Shown piece after piece: positions 1 to 9,428 of a stretch of DNA of 64,000 bases. The stretch comes from Pseudobacillus wudalianchiensis (GTDB lineage: Bacteria > Bacillota > Bacilli > Bacillales > Domibacillaceae). Numbering within the stretch: the first letter of the stretch is position 1; each line of letters starts with the position of its first letter. Below the pieces are notes generated by a model. It saw nothing but the letters and a program-made list of their open reading frames with translations, did no database searches and had not been told where the DNA came from. The translations under genes were made by a program, and so were the position numbers. The stretch lies in the NCBI RefSeq assembly GCF_001685015.1, contig NZ_MAYT01000027.1, positions 23,435-87,434 of the forward strand, given 5' to 3'.

Positions 1-441
1 TCCATAGGCTTTAACTGAAAAGACATTGGTGATAGTCATTAAAATAGGAAACACTACACTTGCTACCCAAATTGGTATAGAAGGGATCCAGTTATTCACC
101 ATTTCCCCTAATAACGTTGCTTCGATTGTAACGATGATAACCCAGTTGAACCAATATAGCCAGCCGATAGTAAATCCAGCCCAAGGGCCAATTGCCTGGT
201 GGGCGTATGTGGAAAAAGACCCACTGTCAGGGTTCAAAACAGCCATTTCTCCAAGCATCCGCATAATAAGAACAATTAATAATCCTGCGATAATGTAAGA
301 CAAGAGGGCACCAGGTCCCGCTGATGTAATCATTGTGCCACTTCCTACAAACAGTCCTGCGCCGATTACCCCGCCAATCGAAATCATCGTAACATGTCTT
401 GTTTTAAGACCGTGCTTTAAATCATTATTTTGCACTCCCAA
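1..441 (-). CDS. Amino acid permease, AAT/APC family, GabP-like (3' end beyond window)
   Basis: Reading the minus strand from about 441 down to base 1 gives an open frame of at least 147 codons. Its first residues match the N-terminus of AAT-type permeases: RHVTMISIGGVIGAGLFVGS in the first transmembrane segment, then RMLGEM and GPWAGFTIGWLYWF. This is very like Bacillus GabP, a proton-coupled 4-aminobutyrate importer, but the substrate cannot be fixed from this fragment because related permeases share these motifs. The best start is TTG at 441, with a GGTGG box about 6 nt upstream; GTG at 435 is the alternative. The gene lies about 400 nt downstream of a sigma-54 promoter and is divergent from a sigma-54 activator, so it is probably that activator's target. 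The C-terminal two thirds lie outside the window. Confidence 0.85.
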   Translation of the reverse strand, partial: MGVQNNDLKHGLKTRHVTMISIGGVIGAGLFVGSGTMITSAGPGALLSYIIAGLLIVLIMRMLGEMAVLNPDSGSFSTYAHQAIGPWAGFTIGWLYWFNWVIIVTIEATLLGEMVNNWIPSIPIWVASVVFPILMTITNVFSVKAYG

Positions 442-751
442 ATTGTACCACCCACTCTGTAAGTTTTCGTATAGCTAACTAACTTTTTACGGCTGCTGTG
501 TGTTAGGTGGAAATATTTTTTACATTCGTATCAATGTGACAAAACCGAACATTAATAATAAACAGAATATTTTTTCGTTATGAATGTAAGTAATACAGTA
601 TGTTTTTTCCACCAAATAATGTCCTTATGAGAATTATCCCGATTCCCTCTCATCACTCCTTTTCATAACGGCTGGTTTTCATATTCGGTTGAATACGATG
701 CCGCAAGTGTCCTTTTCATGTTTGTCTGCTTCCCCACTAGTAAAAAGAACT

Positions 752-794
752 CTTAAATTCAAGAAAGAAGTCACTTGCTCGCCTTGAATTTAAG
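752..794. repeat. 12-bp inverted repeat in permease leader
   Basis: CTTAAATTCAAG at 752-763 is repeated in inverse orientation at 783-794 as CTTGAATTTAAG, with 19 nt between. It falls inside the predicted 400-nt untranslated leader between the sigma-54 promoter and the permease start. It could fold in the RNA or bind a protein. No U-run follows on the minus strand, so it is not an ordinary terminator. Confidence 0.55.
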
Positions 795-843
795 CGTTTT
801 CAAATTTCCCAAAAGCATTTTGCTTTAGGATACACATTTATAA

Positions 844-858
844 GCAAGAAACGTGCCA
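844..858 (-). promoter_or_regulatory. Sigma-54 (-24/-12) promoter toward the permease
   Basis: The minus strand reads TGGCACGTTTCTTGC, an exact match to the sigma-54 consensus TGGCAC-N5-TTGC with GG and GC ten bases apart. It points left toward the permease and lies in the divergent gap next to a sigma-54 activator gene, as expected for a dedicated pair. Confidence 0.85.
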
Positions 859-909
859 AAGTCTATTCGCCTAAAATTCGGCATGTAAGGGCTAAATATG
901 TCAAAAAGT

Positions 910-946
910 GATTCGTTTTAGAATCAAAAAACGGAATTTTTGATTC
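910..946. promoter_or_regulatory. Overlapping palindromes, probable upstream activating sequence
   Basis: Two dyads share one half-site: GATTC-N6-GAATC at 910-925 and GAATCAAAAA-N6-TTTTTGATTC at 921-946. They sit about 55-100 bp upstream of the -24/-12 promoter at 844-858 and about 95 bp before the activator gene. This is the expected position for the binding site of the Fis-type helix-turn-helix of the neighbouring activator. Binding is inferred. Confidence 0.6.
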
Positions 947-1040
947 ATTTCTTGATTATTGATACATTTTTGAATTATATTTTAATTACAAGTAAAAAGA
1001 ATGTAGACAATAGTCGAAAAATAAAGAAAGAGGAATGCGC

Positions 1041-2423
1041 ATGTCTATTGCAGACGTCATCTTAGAGAAAATTATCAAAACGTCTAACAATAATATTACT
1101 GTCACGGATGGCAAGGGAATTATTTTATACACGAATAGTGATCATTGGTCTGTATATGATGCCGAACCAAAGGACTATGTGGGAGAATCTATTTTTGAAC
1201 TTCAAGAACAAGGAGTGCTCACGCCGTCTATTACAGCAGTTGTACTAAATGAAAAACAGCCTATCCAAATTATGCAGCGTACTAAGAGGGGTAAAATTAT
1301 TATGTCAACGGCTTACCCCATTTTTAATGATGATGGAGAGATCATCAGAGTAATCAGTTATGCTATTGACCAAACCGAAATTAGTAACCTTCAAGATCAA
1401 TATGAACAATTAGAGAGAAAATTAAAAGGCTATCAGACAGAGGTAGAGGTCTTAAGGGGGAAAGAAGAGACTCATTATCGCAGTAAGGAAATGCAACAAA
1501 TCGCAAAAACACTGCAGCGGGTAGCCAACACAGATGCTACCGTTTTAATGACAGGAGAATCCGGTGTTGGAAAAAGTATGCTGGCTCGAAAACTCCATAC
1601 TCAAGGACATCGTCGAAAAGAGCCGTTTATTGAGGTGAATTGCAGCACGATTCCTATTAACCTGTTTGAATCAGAAATGTTTGGTTATGAGTCTGGGTCT
1701 TTTACCGGGGCTCAAAGAAAAGGAAAACAAGGGTTAATTGAACAAGCGCATAACGGAACATTGTTTTTAGATGAAATTGGAGAATTGCCTTTAGCGATGC
1801 AGGCAAAACTATTAAAAGTCCTCCAGGAAAAAAAGTTTATGCGAGTGGGCGGCAATGAAGAGCGTTATGTTGATTTTAGGTTAGTAGCGGCCACTAATAA
1901 AGATTTAGAAGACATGGTTGAAAAAAGTGAATTTCGTCTTGACCTGTATTATCGGTTAAACGTTATCCCTATTCATATCCCGCCGTTGCGGGATCGAAAA
2001 GAAGATATTTCTTTATTGATCAATCATTATGTCGAGCTGATCAACAGGAAATACAAAACTGCCAAAAAACTGCATTCCTCTACGTACGAAATCTTGCTTA
2101 AATATAGATGGCCCGGCAATGTACGTGAACTAGAGAATTTAATCGAACGATTGATTTTAACATCGGAAGACACCATTCTTCGCCCCAACTCTCTTCCTGT
2201 TTCGATTGTAGGCCAGGAAAACGCCAACATGGATGAAGTCTCATTGATTGAACAAATAGTAGTGGAGGATCACAATTTAAAAAGAGTCGTAGAACGAGTA
2301 GAAAAATTGATGCTTTCCAAGGCTCAAAAACAATGTAAATCAACTTACGAAATGGCTAAATATTTAGGGATTAGCCAACCTTCCGTTATTCGCAAACTGC
2401 AAAAATATAAGGAACCGTTATAG
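1041..2423 (+). CDS. Sigma-54-dependent transcriptional activator, PAS-AAA+-Fis
   Basis: A 460-residue enhancer-binding protein. Residues about 10-115 form a PAS-like sensor, residues 120-145 a coiled linker, and about 145-390 the AAA+ domain with Walker A GESGVGKS at 172-179 and Walker B LFLDEIGE at 241-248. A Fis-type helix-turn-helix (MAKYLGISQPSVIRKL) ends the protein. The sigma-54 contact loop reads GSFTGA at 219-224 rather than the usual GAFTGA. No receiver domain is present, so the signal is probably a small ligand bound by the PAS domain. I chose ATG 1041 over ATG 1035 because AAAGAGG at 1027-1033 leaves 7 nt to 1041 but only 1 nt to 1035. Divergence from the permease and the palindromes between them suggest it activates the permease. 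Confidence 0.9.
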   Translation: MSIADVILEKIIKTSNNNITVTDGKGIILYTNSDHWSVYDAEPKDYVGESIFELQEQGVLTPSITAVVLNEKQPIQIMQRTKRGKIIMSTAYPIFNDDGEIIRVISYAIDQTEISNLQDQYEQLERKLKGYQTEVEVLRGKEETHYRSKEMQQIAKTLQRVANTDATVLMTGESGVGKSMLARKLHTQGHRRKEPFIEVNCSTIPINLFESEMFGYESGSFTGAQRKGKQGLIEQAHNGTLFLDEIGELPLAMQAKLLKVLQEKKFMRVGGNEERYVDFRLVAATNKDLEDMVEKSEFRLDLYYRLNVIPIHIPPLRDRKEDISLLINHYVELINRKYKTAKKLHSSTYEILLKYRWPGNVRELENLIERLILTSEDTILRPNSLPVSIVGQENANMDEVSLIEQIVVEDHNLKRVVERVEKLMLSKAQKQCKSTYEMAKYLGISQPSVIRKLQKYKEPL

Positions 2424-2432
2424 GGAGAATTC

Positions 2433-2540
2433 ATCGGTACAAAAAAGACAAAGTTTGGTTTGTTAAAGAGATTATTTGTGATCGCTTGGCTGATTAAAGT
2501 TATCGAAGGTGGAAAATTGAAACCACCTACCTATACTTAA
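2433..2540 (+). CDS. Possible 35-codon microprotein with non-standard ATC start
   Basis: The frame of the preceding sigma-54 activator stays open for 38 codons after its TAG stop. A GGGAG box at 2423-2427 lies 5 nt before an in-frame ATC at 2433. From there the frame encodes a basic, hydrophobic peptide (about KFGLLKRLFVIAWLIKVIEG in its middle) ending at TAA 2538-2540. Either ATC is a rare start codon, the true start is TTG 2460, or the reading is chance. A terminator hairpin follows 20 nt later. I do not recognise the peptide. Confidence 0.25.
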   Translation: MGTKKTKFGLLKRLFVIAWLIKVIEGGKLKPPTYT

Positions 2541-2560
2541 ATTATATAAAAGATTAATTA

Positions 2561-2590
2561 GGCATGGATTAAACGATCCATGCCTTTGCT
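2561..2590 (+). terminator. Hairpin terminator after the sigma-54 activator
   Basis: GGCATGGAT (2561-2569) pairs with ATCCATGCC (2576-2584) around a 6-nt loop and is followed by a short, interrupted T-run. It is the likely end of the activator transcript. Confidence 0.6.
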
Positions 2591-2802
2591 TATTCTGAAC
2601 GTTTGGCAAGCTGCGTTAAACTTTTTATTATAGTTTTAGGAGAATATATATTGAAATTTCAGCTATGAAAGAAAACCCATTTTTTAGATCTTTATAGTTT
2701 TTTTTACTAGAATGTTATAAAATACTCCTTTATCCTAACAAAAAACAAACTTATGAAGAGATAGGAAGGCAATAAACTGGATTGTGGAAAGGAGATAAAT
2801 CG

Positions 2803-3894
2803 ATGAATCTATTTAATTCAAAGATCATTATAATTTTACTGCTAATTGCAACGCTTTCTGTGATCGATATATTTGATGATCAAATTTTATGGCTTCTTGA
2901 TTTAAAGGGAAATGGGCCAGTTGAAGAGATAATTGATACAGCAAGTTCTTCTTTAATAGTAATGTTAATTATTTGTGCTCTAATAATAGTAAATAACATC
3001 TTTTATCAACTAGATAAACAAGAAAAACAATATCGGAATTTAATTGAATTATCCCCAGAAGCTATCCTTATTCATCGTAAAGGGAAAATTCTCTACACTA
3101 ACGGATCTGGAGCAAAGTTACTTGGTATAAGTAATTCAGATGAAGCAATTAATTATAATTTGATGAAATTTATTCATCCTGATTCGATTGATCATTTACG
3201 ATCCTTAGAAAAGAGAATCAAAAGCAATGAAGAGGTCGTTTTGAAGCATCGTTTTAAAGTGAAAAGACTAGATGGGACAATATTCGATGTAGAGTTCACC
3301 TCAGCAAAGATTGAATATGGCGGACAACCTGCAAGAGAAGTCATTGTTAGGGACATAACCATTGAAAAGAAGAGAGAAGATGAAATGAAACAATTGGTCT
3401 ACCAAGATGCTTTAACTGGGTTGCCGAACCGAAGAGCTTTTGTGGATAAGATGAATCAAACATTAAGTGAGGTAAAAAGAGATAACGCGGTATTAGCGGT
3501 AATGTTTATCGACTTGGATGGGTTCAAACAGGTAAATGATACTCTTGGACATGAAGCAGGGGATCTTCTTCTAAAACAAGTCAGTAACCGTTTTAAGGAT
3601 TGTATTAATAAAAAAGATATGGTCGCAAGGTTAGGAGGAGATGAATTTGTCATTCTACTTCCTGATACTCATCAAGACGACTGTACCTTAACAGCTAAAA
3701 GGATCATCGAGTGCCTCGCTTTTCCTATTTTGCTTTCAGGAAAAGATGTGAGAGTGACACCCAGTATAGGAATTGCTGTCTATCCTGAGGACGGGCAAGA
3801 GGCAGAGACGCTGATTAAACACGCTGATTTGGCTATGTATCAGGCTAAACGTCGGGGAAAAAACAATTACCAAATGTATAAAACGGGCTGCTAA
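2803..3894 (+). CDS. Membrane PAS-GGDEF diguanylate cyclase
   Basis: A 363-residue protein with two predicted membrane helices (about 7-26 and 49-69), a PAS domain (about 75-185) and a C-terminal GGDEF domain. The catalytic signature is intact (RLGGDEFVILLP, GGDEF at 278-282), as are DALTGLPNR and FIDLDGFKQVND, so it should make c-di-GMP from two GTP. The usual inhibitory RxxD site five residues before GGDEF reads NKKD, so product inhibition through that site may be lost. ATG 2803 is chosen because AAGGAG lies about 8 nt upstream. It stands alone between two terminators. The window also holds an HD-GYP protein that may degrade the same second messenger. Confidence 0.9.
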   Translation: MNLFNSKIIIILLLIATLSVIDIFDDQILWLLDLKGNGPVEEIIDTASSSLIVMLIICALIIVNNIFYQLDKQEKQYRNLIELSPEAILIHRKGKILYTNGSGAKLLGISNSDEAINYNLMKFIHPDSIDHLRSLEKRIKSNEEVVLKHRFKVKRLDGTIFDVEFTSAKIEYGGQPAREVIVRDITIEKKREDEMKQLVYQDALTGLPNRRAFVDKMNQTLSEVKRDNAVLAVMFIDLDGFKQVNDTLGHEAGDLLLKQVSNRFKDCINKKDMVARLGGDEFVILLPDTHQDDCTLTAKRIIECLAFPILLSGKDVRVTPSIGIAVYPEDGQEAETLIKHADLAMYQAKRRGKNNYQMYKTGC

Positions 3895-3924
3895 CATTAT
3901 TTTCTAAAAGCTCATCCTTATATA

Positions 3925-3967
3925 AACAGTAAAAAAAGAGCAGATTTTCTGCTCTTTTTTTACTGTT
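3925..3967. terminator. Strong terminator after the GGDEF gene
   Basis: A long stem of AACAGTAAAAAAAGAGCAGA and its complement, with a 4-nt loop around TTTT and a T7 tract in the right arm. It insulates the GGDEF gene from the siderophore operon and could work in both directions. Confidence 0.85.
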
Positions 3968-4160
3968 TACGTACTGATCTGTTCTTACGGAGAGCGAATT
4001 AAAAAATTAGCTAAATCTTTCTACTGTTTAAATAAAATGACGCTTCCTTATACCAATTCATACCTAATTTGTGAGTCCATGTTACCTTAATACCTAACAT
4101 TTGGATAATAATTCAACTCTTTTTAGTCGCTTTCCATAGATTTCTAGGTATTAGGTATAA

Positions 4161-5227
<1,067 letters not shown>

Positions 5228-5253
5228 ACATATGAAATGAGAGGAAAAGAAAA

Positions 5254-6309
5254 ATGAAATTAGAGACAAAAACGAATATAAAAACAACAGAACAACAAGA
5301 GGTACCATCTTTACTTTATTTAAGTAAGAAGGACATCATCAAAGCAGGCGGCGGCCAGTCTGATCTTTATGTTGAAGCATTGACAGGGGCTTTTCGCCTT
5401 CATGGCAAAAAAGATTTTGTCCAGCCGCTTAAACCGTATTTGCGGGCAAACGGGAAACAGGGTCATATTGCTGACCGTATTATTGCTATGCCTGCCTATG
5501 TTGGCGGAGAGGATCCAATTTCCGGAATAAAGTGGATTGGTAGCAAACATGATAATCCAACTGCTAGAGGGCTCGAACGGGCAAGCGGGCTGATTATTTT
5601 AAATGATCCTGACACGAATTTTCCTATTAGTGCCATGGAAGCAAGCTTAATTAGCAGTATGCGAACAGCAGCTGTAACAGTGATAGCCACAAAACATTTA
5701 GCTAAGAAAGAGTTTCAGGCGGTGTCCATTATCGGCTGCGGCTTAATCGCCAGCAAACAAGCGCAATCCTTGCTCGAACAATTCACCCAAATAAAAGAAG
5801 TTCATTTGTTTGATCTTAACCATCAAGCAGCTGTCCAATTTGCTGCAGGGTGGGAAGAGCATTATCCATCTGTTCAATTCATGATTCATGCTACGGCAGA
5901 AAGTGCGATTAGACAAGGAGAAGTTATTGTCCCTTGTACAGTTACAGATCAGCCTTATATTGAGTATAGTTGGCTGCAAAAAGGAGCTTTTGTTTGCAAC
6001 ATCTCCATCATGGATGTGAAAAAGGATGTCTTTTTGCAGGCAGATAAGGTGCTCGTGGATGATTGGGAGCAGGCAAATCGTGAAAAGAAAGTGATTCATC
6101 AATTAGTCACTGAAGGAAAATTTTCTAAAGAGCAGCTGTATGCCGAATTAGGCGAAGTCGTATTAGGTGAAAAAGCAGGACGTGAACAGGAGGAGGAAAT
6201 TATTATTTTAAATCCAATGGGAATGGCGCTCGAAGATGTGGCAAGTGCTTACGCCATTTATAAACGGGCCGTCGAGCAGCAGATCGGTACAGAGCTAAGT
6301 TTGTACTAA
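5254..6309 (+). CDS. sbnB: SbnB: ACEGA dehydrogenase
   Basis: A member of the ornithine cyclodeaminase/mu-crystallin family, 351 residues. SbnB oxidises and hydrolyses ACEGA with NAD+ to release L-2,3-diaminopropionate and 2-oxoglutarate, both building blocks of staphyloferrin B. The Rossmann motif IIGCGLIASKQAQ lies in the middle of the protein, and SSMRTAAVTVIATKH before it is typical of the family. It starts 26 nt after sbnA stops, with GAGAGG upstream. The N-terminus is about 15 residues longer than I recall for the S. aureus protein, so an internal start is possible. Confidence 0.92.
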   Translation: MKLETKTNIKTTEQQEVPSLLYLSKKDIIKAGGGQSDLYVEALTGAFRLHGKKDFVQPLKPYLRANGKQGHIADRIIAMPAYVGGEDPISGIKWIGSKHDNPTARGLERASGLIILNDPDTNFPISAMEASLISSMRTAAVTVIATKHLAKKEFQAVSIIGCGLIASKQAQSLLEQFTQIKEVHLFDLNHQAAVQFAAGWEEHYPSVQFMIHATAESAIRQGEVIVPCTVTDQPYIEYSWLQKGAFVCNISIMDVKKDVFLQADKVLVDDWEQANREKKVIHQLVTEGKFSKEQLYAELGEVVLGEKAGREQEEEIIILNPMGMALEDVASAYAIYKRAVEQQIGTELSLY

Positions 6310-6324
6310 AAAAGGAGGAGAGAA

Positions 6325-8178
6325 ATGATGATGGCTGCTAAAGATCTCTCAATACACAGAAAAGATGGCTATCAAGATGCGGAATTTCAGCTTGTCAAAG
6401 ACTTAATTGATGCTATTCTTCTGGAAGATCTTTTTTCTATCCATGGAAAAGGAGATGTAATCAAGAATCCAGTAGAGTCTTTCCATTTGAAGGACGGGGA
6501 ATCACTTTTTGAAGTTCCGCTTTCAAAAGAGGAATCCATACTATTCCCCGTGCGTGTTTCAGCATTGCATTCCTATCGTTTAAGCGGCAGACAGGTCTAC
6601 CTTTGGCAAAAGGAACAAGCAGTCTTACAAGAGATGGGACTGATGCAAACTGCTCAATTGTTCATGAATACTTACGGAAAAGAAAGCGGTTATTCAGAAG
6701 AAAACAGGAGTCAGTTTTTAGATGAACTCATGCTTGCCCGAAAGCAAACTGCTTTAACCCATGAAAGAGCAAAAATCATGCAGCGTATCCGATTAACCTC
6801 GTTTATCGAAACAGAACAGCTGGCCGCTTTTCGGGATCGCCCGTTTCACCCAACGGCTAAAGCAAAGGAAGGATGGACCGAAGAAGAATATCGTTTGTAC
6901 AGCCCGGAATTCCAGCAGACGATTAAGCTCGGCTGGATAGCTGTCCATCGGGATTATATCCACTCAGGAGGGAACGCAAAGGAAGAAGTGCTTTATGACT
7001 TATTAACGGAACAGGAAAGCGCTCAGTTAACAGCCGCTTTTGAAAAGAAAGGAATTGCTTTAAAAGATTATGTTGCGATACCTATTCATCCGTGGCAAGA
7101 AAAGAATGTAATAGCCACTCTCTACAAAGAAGAAATCGATCAAAAAATATGTGTCCCTCTTGATGTTCAGCTGGGGGAGTATCATGCCACGTCATCGCTT
7201 CGGTCATTAGCACCAACGACAGACAGCTCTTATCATATAAAGCTTCCCATTGGGATTTCTTCTTTGGGAGCATTAAGGCTTATGCCCCCTCGCTATTTGT
7301 TGAATGGAGTGAAAGGGCAAAAGCTGCTCGAGCGAGTAAAGAAAAGAGATTCCTATTTAAAACAGCATCTTTTCATATGTGATGAGTGCCATTGGTGGGC
7401 GTTTCACGATTCGGAACAAAACCTATACGCCGATAAGCCAGGCCATCTAACATGTCAAATTCGCAGCTATCCGAGTGTGATTATGAATAAGGAGAAATAT
7501 GCCCTCGTCTCTATGGCGGCATTGGCAGTTGGAAAAGAAGAGCATCTTTTTACACAGTGGCTCCATAAGCAGGAACATAAAGTAACACAGGAAAATGTGA
7601 TCCAGCTTTTTGAAGGCTTGTGCCGCGAGTTTGCTCTGTTTGCCTGCCGTTTCTTACAATATGGCATTATGCCAGAGCTCCACGGACAAAACGTAGTGGT
7701 TGTTCTAAAGGAGAACGACTTATCCGGATTTTTACTTCGTGACCATGACACAGTGCGGATTTTTCCAGAGTGGATGGAAAAAGCAGACCTGAAGGATCCT
7801 GGTTATGTCATTAGGAAAGATACGCCTAATACACTGATTAATCAAAATCCTGAAGAGTTTCTAGCTTATTTTCAAACATTGGCGATTGAAGTGAACTTGT
7901 ATGCCATTGTAGACAGCTTATGTTCTGTTTATCAGCTTGACGAACATCTTCTTTGGAAGATCGTGAAAGACAGCCTTCAAGAGGCGATCACCTATGAGGA
8001 TTTTACACAGGAGCAGCGTAAAGTCATCTATAACATTTTATTTTCAAACGAAACGTGGCCAGTCAAGAGGCTGCTTGATCCGCTGTTAAGAAGAAAAGGA
8101 TCAGGAGGAGGAAGCATGCCTTCTAGTATAGGGAGAATTCATAATCCCTTTCGTTCCCGGGAAAAGATCCAAGAATGA
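6325..8178 (+). CDS. sbnC: SbnC: NIS siderophore synthetase (IucA/IucC family)
   Basis: A 617-residue NRPS-independent siderophore synthetase. By family knowledge SbnC performs the last ligation, attaching 2-oxoglutarate to the citryl-diaminoethane-diaminopropionate intermediate, with ATP. Family motifs visible are FHPTAKAKEGW near residue 173, the nucleotide-site IPIHPWQEKN near 253, and LHGQNVVVVL in the C-terminal FhuF-like part. The start is ATG 6325 behind AAGGAGG with 6 nt spacing, 15 nt after sbnB. Its stop overlaps the sbnD start by 4 nt (ATGA), suggesting translational coupling. Confidence 0.92.
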   Translation: MMMAAKDLSIHRKDGYQDAEFQLVKDLIDAILLEDLFSIHGKGDVIKNPVESFHLKDGESLFEVPLSKEESILFPVRVSALHSYRLSGRQVYLWQKEQAVLQEMGLMQTAQLFMNTYGKESGYSEENRSQFLDELMLARKQTALTHERAKIMQRIRLTSFIETEQLAAFRDRPFHPTAKAKEGWTEEEYRLYSPEFQQTIKLGWIAVHRDYIHSGGNAKEEVLYDLLTEQESAQLTAAFEKKGIALKDYVAIPIHPWQEKNVIATLYKEEIDQKICVPLDVQLGEYHATSSLRSLAPTTDSSYHIKLPIGISSLGALRLMPPRYLLNGVKGQKLLERVKKRDSYLKQHLFICDECHWWAFHDSEQNLYADKPGHLTCQIRSYPSVIMNKEKYALVSMAALAVGKEEHLFTQWLHKQEHKVTQENVIQLFEGLCREFALFACRFLQYGIMPELHGQNVVVVLKENDLSGFLLRDHDTVRIFPEWMEKADLKDPGYVIRKDTPNTLINQNPEEFLAYFQTLAIEVNLYAIVDSLCSVYQLDEHLLWKIVKDSLQEAITYEDFTQEQRKVIYNILFSNETWPVKRLLDPLLRRKGSGGGSMPSSIGRIHNPFRSREKIQE

Positions 8179-9410
8179 ATCACATCATTCATTGGAAACG
8201 GAACTTCGCCATTCTATGGAGCGGACAGTTTTTAGCGATTGCAGGACTTACTTTGCTCGTTCCCTTCCTTCCTTTTTATATGGAGGAGCTTGGTGTTAAA
8301 ACACCACAGGAAAAGCAGCTTTGGAGCGGAATCGCTCTTGCTGCTCCTGCCGTTTCATCTGCTATTGCTTCTCCGCTTTGGGGAAAGCTGGGTGATCGCT
8401 TTGGCCGTAAGTTAATGGTCATACGGGCTCTCTTTGGGTTAAGCCTTTGTCTTTGCTTAATGGCGATTGTCTCTAGTCCGCTGCAATTTTTAGCCGTTCG
8501 TCTTTTACAAGGAGCCTTTGGCGGAATTGTCGATGCTTCAAGTGCCTTTGCTGGTTCTGAAGCACCGGAGGAACAGCGCGGGAAAGCACTGGGCAGCCTT
8601 CAGAGCGCTGTCGCAGCCGGTTCATTATCTGGTCCTTTTTTAGGGGGGATTTTTGCTAATATATATGGCTTTCGTCCGCTGTTACTCACCGTAGGAATCA
8701 TAACAGCGATAGGAGCATGTGCCGCCGGGTTCCTATTAACAGAAAGAATCAGAACTCAAACTAAAGAGAGTCCTTCTAGTGAAGTAACTGGCAGTGTTCT
8801 CCAGGCGTTTATTTCGATGTTCTCTCATTCAAGAACAAGAGGGTTTCTTCTCGCAGGATTTACCGCAAACGTCGCAGTGTTTGGTCTCGTGACGCCGCTC
8901 GCGCCACTAGTAGAATCTGTAGCAAGAAAACCAGACTATGCTGCGACATGGATTGGCTTTTTGCAAGCTGCTTTATGGACCGCTACATTAGTGAGCGCGC
9001 CGTGGTGGGGAAAACGAAATGATCGTTTTAAAGTAGAACGAAATTATAGGATAGCCACTATTCTGTGCGGGATCAGCGTGGTGCTGCAGGCATGTGTCAT
9101 TAACGTACCAACACTGCTTGTTTTTCGTATTTTACAAGGTTTAACTTTTAGTGCCCTCATTCAATCGGTCATGTTTGTCATTATCCAATCTTCCACCGAT
9201 ACAAATCGCAGTGTTCGCGTTGGAGCGGCGAATAGTGTATTAGTATGCGGACAAGTGATTGGCTCTCTAGCAGGTGCTCTTATTACTGGGATGTTTAATC
9301 CAAGTACTGCCTTCTTTATGATGGGTACAGTCTTTATTGTGAGTGCTTGTTGTCTATTACAAGGTTTTGTTACGATCCCCGTCTTATCATTTCGTGCAAA
9401 CAAACGTTAG
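8175..9410 (+). CDS. sbnD: SbnD: MFS staphyloferrin B exporter
   Basis: A 411-residue major facilitator superfamily protein with about 12 hydrophobic segments. The loop 2-3 motif GKLGDRFGRKLM of drug-exporter MFS proteins is intact. SbnD is the efflux pump for finished staphyloferrin B in S. aureus. Its place between sbnC and sbnE is the same as there, and its start overlaps the end of sbnC by 4 nt. A general drug exporter is the alternative on sequence alone; position makes siderophore export by far the likelier role. Confidence 0.9.
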   Translation: MNHIIHWKRNFAILWSGQFLAIAGLTLLVPFLPFYMEELGVKTPQEKQLWSGIALAAPAVSSAIASPLWGKLGDRFGRKLMVIRALFGLSLCLCLMAIVSSPLQFLAVRLLQGAFGGIVDASSAFAGSEAPEEQRGKALGSLQSAVAAGSLSGPFLGGIFANIYGFRPLLLTVGIITAIGACAAGFLLTERIRTQTKESPSSEVTGSVLQAFISMFSHSRTRGFLLAGFTANVAVFGLVTPLAPLVESVARKPDYAATWIGFLQAALWTATLVSAPWWGKRNDRFKVERNYRIATILCGISVVLQACVINVPTLLVFRILQGLTFSALIQSVMFVIIQSSTDTNRSVRVGAANSVLVCGQVIGSLAGALITGMFNPSTAFFMMGTVFIVSACCLLQGFVTIPVLSFRANKR

Positions 9411-9428
9411 AAAGGAAGTGAAGTTTCA

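Noticed and set aside
26..298. Plus-strand 90-codon frame at the left edge
   Set aside because: It lies wholly opposite a permease frame with clear AAT-family motifs on the minus strand and has no ribosome site or family of its own.
3968..4160. TACCTAA/TTAGGTA half-sites before the sbn promoter as a second regulator site
   Set aside because: Short, AT-rich and irregularly spaced; too weak without comparison to other sbn upstream regions.
5743..6102. Minus-strand 119-codon frame across sbnB
   Set aside because: It mirrors the conserved sbnB coding frame, lacks a ribosome site and gives a low-complexity product. Similar antisense frames over the other sbn genes were dropped for the same reason.
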